From positions 1-32,260 of IMG/VR virus record IMGVR_UViG_3300003321_000433: a DNA stretch of 32,260 bases. One strand, 5' to 3'. This stretch comes from a virus. Shown here piece after piece: positions 29,510 through 32,260 of the stretch. Below the pieces are notes generated by a model that was not told the origin of the DNA, made no database searches, and was given only the letters and a program-made list of their open reading frames with translations. Numbering within the stretch: position 1 is the stretch's first letter; the number at the start of each line of letters is the position of its first letter. Position numbers and translations under genes: made by a program.

Positions 29510-29824
29510 ATGAAAAATATAGAAGACGAAATACGTAAATTAACAATAGATCTTCTGGATAACGTATCTAAATGCATTGAAGATATATGGAGATCTTACC
29601 ATGAAAAAAAGAGAAAAGAGCATGAAGAAAATATAAACACTCATGATGAAAATTGTCATTGTTTATCTGATGTTTATGTAAATGCAAACTTCAATTTTTT
29701 GGTAAACGTGTTGTCTTATATTGTAGAATCTATGGTTAATAATAACTCATCAAAAGAAGTGAAAATAAAAATAATAGAAGAAATATGCTTAAAAGCTAAA
29801 GAAGGTCCTAGGTCATTGCATTAA
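29510..29824 (+). CDS. 104-residue helical protein, unknown
   Basis: AAAGGA is 6-7 bases before the ATG. The product contains ENINTHDENCHCLSDVY (His and two Cys in close spacing, possibly metal-binding) between two long helical parts (DEIRKLTIDLLDNVSKCIED; FNFLVNVLSYIVESMVNNNS). The gene is followed by a terminator and thus closes this transcript. Function unknown. Confidence 0.65.
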   Translation: MKNIEDEIRKLTIDLLDNVSKCIEDIWRSYHEKKRKEHEENINTHDENCHCLSDVYVNANFNFLVNVLSYIVESMVNNNSSKEVKIKIIEEICLKAKEGPRSLH

Positions 29825-29902
29825 ATTATATTATGAATTATAATTCTATTGAATTTTTTCATGACATTTCCTTATTACCCAAATATTTAAGTCTCATACG
29901 GT

Positions 29903-29934
29903 CCCTTGGATACCACCAAGGGTTTTTTTATTTT
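29903..29934 (+). terminator. Intrinsic terminator
   Basis: Arms CCCTTGG (29903-29909) and CCAAGGG (29916-29922), a 6-nt loop and seven T's (29923-29929) followed by ATTTT form a textbook plus-strand terminator after the two-gene unit that starts at the 28742 promoter. Confidence 0.9.
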
Positions 29935-29968
29935 AAATATTATATTATAATAACTTTGTGTGAATTTT

Positions 29969-30006
29969 TGTTACACCATTAGGTGATGCTCGTAACATAA
30001 CCTAAT
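29969..30006. other. H-type pseudoknot / interleaved inverted repeats
   Basis: Two inverted repeats interlock: TGTTAC (29969-29974) with GTAACA (29992-29997), and ATTAGGT (29978-29984) with ACCTAAT (30000-30006). The order A-B-A'-B' with connecting pieces of 3, 7 and 2 bases is that of an H-type pseudoknot. The gap 29935-30101 has no convincing protein gene apart from an 11-codon minus-strand frame (29979-30014). It could be an RNA element or a composite protein-binding site. Confidence 0.45.
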
Positions 30007-30101
30007 AATGACATTGTGGATCTCCTTAATTGACTATAGGGTTGCTGCCCTGGTTGATTAGAATCCATGAGATTTTTAAGATAGTAATCATTAAAAGCCT
30101 T

Positions 30102-30121
30102 GGGCGCTCTATGAAGCGCCC
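30102..30121 (-). terminator. Terminator of the regulator gene
   Basis: Arms GGGCGCT and AGCGCCC (30102-30108 and 30115-30121) lie 2 bases beyond the stop of the minus-strand Xre gene. On the minus strand the hairpin is followed by AAGGCTTTTAATG, a short and offset T tract. Confidence 0.6.
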
Positions 30122-30123
30122 TA

Positions 30124-30324
30124 TTACTCTTTCCTTATATCATCTATATTAACTTCTATCCCTTTAAGCTTAAGTAATTTAACAAACCTTGAACAAACCA
30201 AGAAAGATGGTTGTCTTATATTCGATTCATATTTAGATAAAGTTGATTGATCAATTGACAACAATTCGGATAATTCGTTTTGTGTAAGGCCTGATTCTAT
30301 TCTATATTTTTTAAAATTGTTCAT
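30124..30324 (-). CDS. Xre-family (Cro/CI-type) regulator
   Basis: 66 residues, essentially one helix-turn-helix domain: FKKYRIESGLTQNELSELLS then IDQSTLSKYESNIRQPSFLV, with the classical Q..L...L.....S..S..E motif. There is no C-terminal cleavage or dimerisation domain, so it resembles Cro or very small repressors. It is transcribed away from the plus-strand genes at 30456 and onward. The intergenic region carries an operator-like 15-mer in the opposing promoter and a possible promoter for itself. It is the best candidate to control the 20915 and 30394 promoters. Confidence 0.85.
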   Translation of the reverse strand: MNNFKKYRIESGLTQNELSELLSIDQSTLSKYESNIRQPSFLVCSRFVKLLKLKGIEVNIDDIRKE

Positions 30325-30352
30325 TTATTTCGCCTATATGACTATTAGGAAT

Positions 30353-30382
30353 ATCATAATTTAAAACATCTATAAAAAACAA
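30353..30382 (-). promoter_or_regulatory. Possible promoter of the Xre gene
   Basis: Minus-strand TTGTTT (30382-30377) and TATGAT (30358-30353) with an 18-base spacer stand about 30 bases before the ATG. Five of six -10 bases match; the -35 is weak. Confidence 0.4.
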
Positions 30383-30393
30383 TTATAAACTAC

Positions 30394-30422
30394 TTGCTAT
30401 ATGTATGCCACTATGTCATAAT
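30394..30422 (+). promoter_or_regulatory. Rightward promoter with operator-like site
   Basis: TTGCTA (30394-30399), a 17-base spacer and CATAAT (30417-30422) precede the gene at 30456. Within it ATGCCACTATGTCAT (30405-30419) matches 12 of 15 bases of the perfect palindrome in the 20915 promoter and keeps the half-site ATGTCAT intact. The position relative to -35 and -10 is nearly the same in both promoters. Confidence 0.65.
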
Positions 30423-30455
30423 TATTTCCGTAAACAACAAATAAGGAAATCATGT

Positions 30456-30638
30456 ATGGAAAATGTAATTTATGATATTGAGACTAAATATATTGTTAAG
30501 TATCTATTAGAAAAGTTTGGATTTATATCTTTATCAAATAGAGTTACAAGTGAACAAGTAGATTTGTTTATTAACTTTATTAAAGTTAAATCTAGAAGAA
30601 CAAATAAGTTTATAGAAGAAGTTAATTTTTATTTATAA
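30456..30638 (+). CDS. 60-residue protein, unknown
   Basis: Start at the ATG 8 bases after AAGGA; an in-frame ATG at 30405 lies inside the promoter and cannot be the start of a message begun there. The product (MENVIYDIETKYIVKYLLEK, FGFISLSNRVTSEQVDLFIN, FIKVKSRRTNKFIEEVNFYL) is helical and basic at its C-terminus. It is first in the operon opposed to the Xre gene, the position of Cro or CII in lambdoid phages, but it shows no clear helix-turn-helix. Confidence 0.65.
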   Translation: MENVIYDIETKYIVKYLLEKFGFISLSNRVTSEQVDLFINFIKVKSRRTNKFIEEVNFYL

Positions 30639-30647
30639 GGATATTTT

Positions 30648-30998
30648 ATGATAAACAAAAAGGAAGTTAGAGAATTTGCATATGATTTGGTTTCAGATAG
30701 AAAGAATGAATATTGCCTGTTAAGCGATGCAGAAAAAGAAAAAATAACAGGTTTAATTATTAAAAATACTGAAATAATAAATGTTTGGGAATATATAACT
30801 GAAGCAGATTATAAAAATGAATTACCAAATATGTTGTCAAAATACCTGGAAACAGGAAGCAAAGAAACTGGTATAGAAATACTTGAGTTACTTAAAAATA
30901 ACGCCATGAGATACGCATCACGAGAAGCTATAGAGATTATAGAGGAGCAGTCAAAAGAGTATAACTATAACAAACAATATGAATGTGAAGAGGAATAG
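30648..30998 (+). CDS. 116-residue helical protein, unknown
   Basis: AAGGA lies about 7 bases before the ATG. The sequence is charged and helical (KKEVREFAYDLVSDRKNEYC, SDAEKEKITGLIIKNTEIIN, REAIEIIEEQSKEYNYNKQY) and ends in CEEE. No motif is recognised. It is second in the operon that leads to the P-loop ATPase. Confidence 0.65.
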   Translation: MINKKEVREFAYDLVSDRKNEYCLLSDAEKEKITGLIIKNTEIINVWEYITEADYKNELPNMLSKYLETGSKETGIEILELLKNNAMRYASREAIEIIEEQSKEYNYNKQYECEEE

Positions 30999-31019
30999 AA
31001 AATAGCCATGGAGGGCTTA

Positions 31020-31100
31020 ATGATATACAAAAACATATCTTGGATAATAACAATAATGATATTAATTTATTTTTGCCTTAGAACAATAGGCGGATATTAG
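31020..31100 (+). CDS. 26-residue membrane peptide
   Basis: GGAGG lies 5 bases before the ATG, an excellent ribosome site. The peptide MIYKNISWIITIMILIYFCL then RTIGGY is one membrane helix with a short polar end. Its stop is followed by AGGAG for the ATPase gene 8 bases later. The good ribosome site makes it more likely to be real than most frames of this length. Confidence 0.5.
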   Translation: MIYKNISWIITIMILIYFCLRTIGGY

Positions 31101-31108
31101 GAGAACGT

Positions 31109-31780
31109 ATGAGTAACACAATATTAATTATAGGTGAATCAGGGACGGGAAAAAGTACTTCAATAAGAAATCTTAATCCTGAAGAAACAATTATTATAAA
31201 TGTTTTGGGAAAACCTTTTCCATTTAAAAGTGCTAGAAAAAAATATATATATTTATCAGAAGATAGGATGTCAGGAAATTTATTTTCTACTGATGATAAT
31301 TCAAAAGTAATGGCAATAATTAGATTTGTAAACCAAAAAAGGCCTGATATTAAAAATTTAATCATAGATGATTTTTCTTATTTGATGACAAATGAATATA
31401 TGTATAGATGCATGGAAAGAGGTTTTGATAAATATAGCGAAATGGCTAAAAACTCATGGCAAATAATAAGAGAATGCAATGCTACAAGAGAAGATTTGTG
31501 TTGTTTTGTAATGTCTCATTCTGAATCAGATGAAACTGGAAGAATGAAATGTAAAACTATAGGAAAAGTATTGTCTAATAAAGTAGTTTTAGAAGGAATG
31601 GTTACTTGCGTTTTGCACTCTATAATTTATGAAGGAAAATATAAGTTTTTAACTCAAGATAGTGGAACACACATGGCTAAAAGCCCAATGGGAATGTTCG
31701 AATCAAAACTTATAGATAATGATTTAAATTATGTAAAAGAAAAAATGAATGAATACTTTAATTCTGACATAGATATGTAA
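31109..31780 (+). CDS. Phage P-loop ATPase (AAA/RecA-like, Sak4-like type)
   Basis: 223 residues. Walker A GESGTGKST at 9-17 follows a beta strand at the extreme N-terminus; Walker B NLIIDDFS at 83-90; a possible sensor VMSHSES at 134-140. The family is that of phage nucleotide-binding P-loop proteins placed in early operons, some of which (Sak4) assist single-strand annealing recombination. No SSB or exonuclease gene is next to it within the window. AGGAG lies 6-7 bases before the ATG. It is followed at once by a promoter for the HNH gene. Confidence 0.8.
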   Translation: MSNTILIIGESGTGKSTSIRNLNPEETIIINVLGKPFPFKSARKKYIYLSEDRMSGNLFSTDDNSKVMAIIRFVNQKRPDIKNLIIDDFSYLMTNEYMYRCMERGFDKYSEMAKNSWQIIRECNATREDLCCFVMSHSESDETGRMKCKTIGKVLSNKVVLEGMVTCVLHSIIYEGKYKFLTQDSGTHMAKSPMGMFESKLIDNDLNYVKEKMNEYFNSDIDM

Positions 31781-31828
31781 TTGACAATCACCGATTTTTT
31801 TATATAATAATTTACTTTAATCGGTGAT
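31781..31828 (+). promoter_or_regulatory. Near-consensus promoter framed by 10-bp inverted repeat
   Basis: TTGACA (31781-31786), a 16-base spacer and TATAAT (31803-31808), both consensus hexamers. Arms ATCACCGATT (31787-31796) and AATCGGTGAT (31819-31828) flank the -10. The right arm contains the GGTGAT that would serve as ribosome site of the HNH gene at 31833. This may be an autoregulatory operator pair. Confidence 0.7.
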
Positions 31829-31832
31829 AATT

Positions 31833-32260
31833 ATGAAATACAAGTTACCTGAATACAAAATATGGAAATCAATGAAATCAAGATGTTACTCAAAATGTAA
31901 TAAAAATGTTGGTAAATATCAAAAAAATAATATTCAAGTATGCAAAGAATGGATTAATAATTTTGATAAATTTTATGAAGATATTGGCAAAAGACCATCT
32001 AAAAAACATAGTTTAGATAGAATAGATAATTCAAAAAATTATTCAAAAGAAAATTGCAGATGGGTAACTAATGATATACAAGCTAAAAATAGAGGTTCTT
32101 TTAATAAAGTATTTACATATGATGGTAAATCATTAGTTTTGAAAGAATGGTCAAAAGTTTTAAATATAAAATATACAACCTTATATACAAGAATATTTAG
32201 ATATGGATTATCATTCGAACAAGCAATAAAAATAGATCCATATAATAAATTAATAGAAAT
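31833..32260 (+). CDS. HNH-type phage endonuclease, truncated by window end
   Basis: 142 residues are visible. KIWKSMKSRCYSKCNKN, QVCKEWINNFDKFYEDIGKR, HSLDRIDNSKNYSKENCRWV and TNDIQAKNR form the pattern of a very common phage HNH/AP2-type endonuclease family (W..M..RC ... YxxIxVCxEW ... F..FxxDxGxRPSxxxSLDRIDN.G.Y...NCRW.....Q..NR). Residues from about 95 (YDGKSLVLKEWSKVLNIKYT ... RIFRYGLSFEQAI) form the DNA-binding helical repeat that often follows it. Such genes are mobile, frequently with their own promoter, as here. The 3' end is outside the window. Confidence 0.85.
   Translation, partial: MKYKLPEYKIWKSMKSRCYSKCNKNVGKYQKNNIQVCKEWINNFDKFYEDIGKRPSKKHSLDRIDNSKNYSKENCRWVTNDIQAKNRGSFNKVFTYDGKSLVLKEWSKVLNIKYTTLYTRIFRYGLSFEQAIKIDPYNKLIE

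Noticed and set aside
30405-30455. N-terminal extension of the gene at 30456 from an upstream ATG
   Set aside because: The upstream ATG lies within the promoter and operator-like site; AAGGA is properly spaced only for the ATG at 30456.
1-32260. tRNA genes and CRISPR arrays
   Set aside because: No cloverleaf with a TTCRA-type arm and no regularly spaced repeat-spacer pattern was noticed; the repeats found are gene junctions, iterons or hairpins.

Overview
The window is a large part of an AT-rich (roughly one-third G+C by eye) double-stranded DNA phage or prophage genome of the P22-like short-tailed type. The calls that fix this are a P22-type coat protein, scaffold, 720-residue portal, gp4-like and gp10-like head-completion proteins and a set of candidate ejection proteins. 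The lambda-O/P-like replication pair, GH24 endolysin and 3TM holin point to a Gram-negative host. The species cannot be named from the sequence. A Cro/CI-type regulator with operator-bearing promoters hints at a temperate life cycle, but no integrase is present here. The window starts inside a plus-strand gene and ends inside another.

Layout. (1) 1-90: tail end of a small plus-strand DUF6496-like gene. (2) 87-20829, minus strand: one long late operon, read right to left as small terminase, basic peptide, NrdR-like zinc ribbon, large terminase, small basic peptides, a ParS/MbcA-antitoxin-like protein, portal, a hairpin-rich gap, scaffold, coat, two overlapping small genes, gp4-like adaptor, gp10-like stabiliser, ejection proteins and four or five fibre/spike proteins. 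(3) 20856-20943: divergent promoters; the rightward one carries a perfect 15-bp palindrome between -35 and -10. (4) 20980-25116, plus strand: about 20 tightly packed small early genes, many with 1- or 4-base stop/start overlaps. Among them are two tandem-domain DUF2829/Tad2-like proteins (putative anti-Thoeris sponges) and a Lar-like zinc ribbon fused to DUF551. It ends at a strong hairpin. (5) 25102-28732, minus strand: holin, endolysin, a third Tad2-like protein, a DUF1064-type nuclease, replication proteins P-like and O-like (with iteron-like repeats inside the O-like gene) and an AlpA-like regulator. (6) 28733-29202: a near-consensus plus-strand promoter followed by about 410 nt of unusually G+C-rich, hairpin-rich DNA without convincing coding potential, called here as a candidate structured RNA. 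(7) 29203-32260: two unknown plus-strand genes, a textbook terminator, a short region with an H-type pseudoknot pattern, the Xre-family regulator on the minus strand, then a plus-strand operon with an operator-like promoter, a P-loop ATPase and a truncated HNH-type endonuclease gene with its own promoter.

How it fits together. The Xre protein probably controls its neighbouring rightward operon and perhaps the early operon at 20980, because both promoters carry related 15-bp sites (12 of 15 bases shared). The early operon looks like a host-takeover and counter-defence region. The 25-28 kb block supplies replication and lysis. The long minus-strand operon packages DNA and builds the virion. Functions are inferred from sequence patterns recalled from known families; no search was run.
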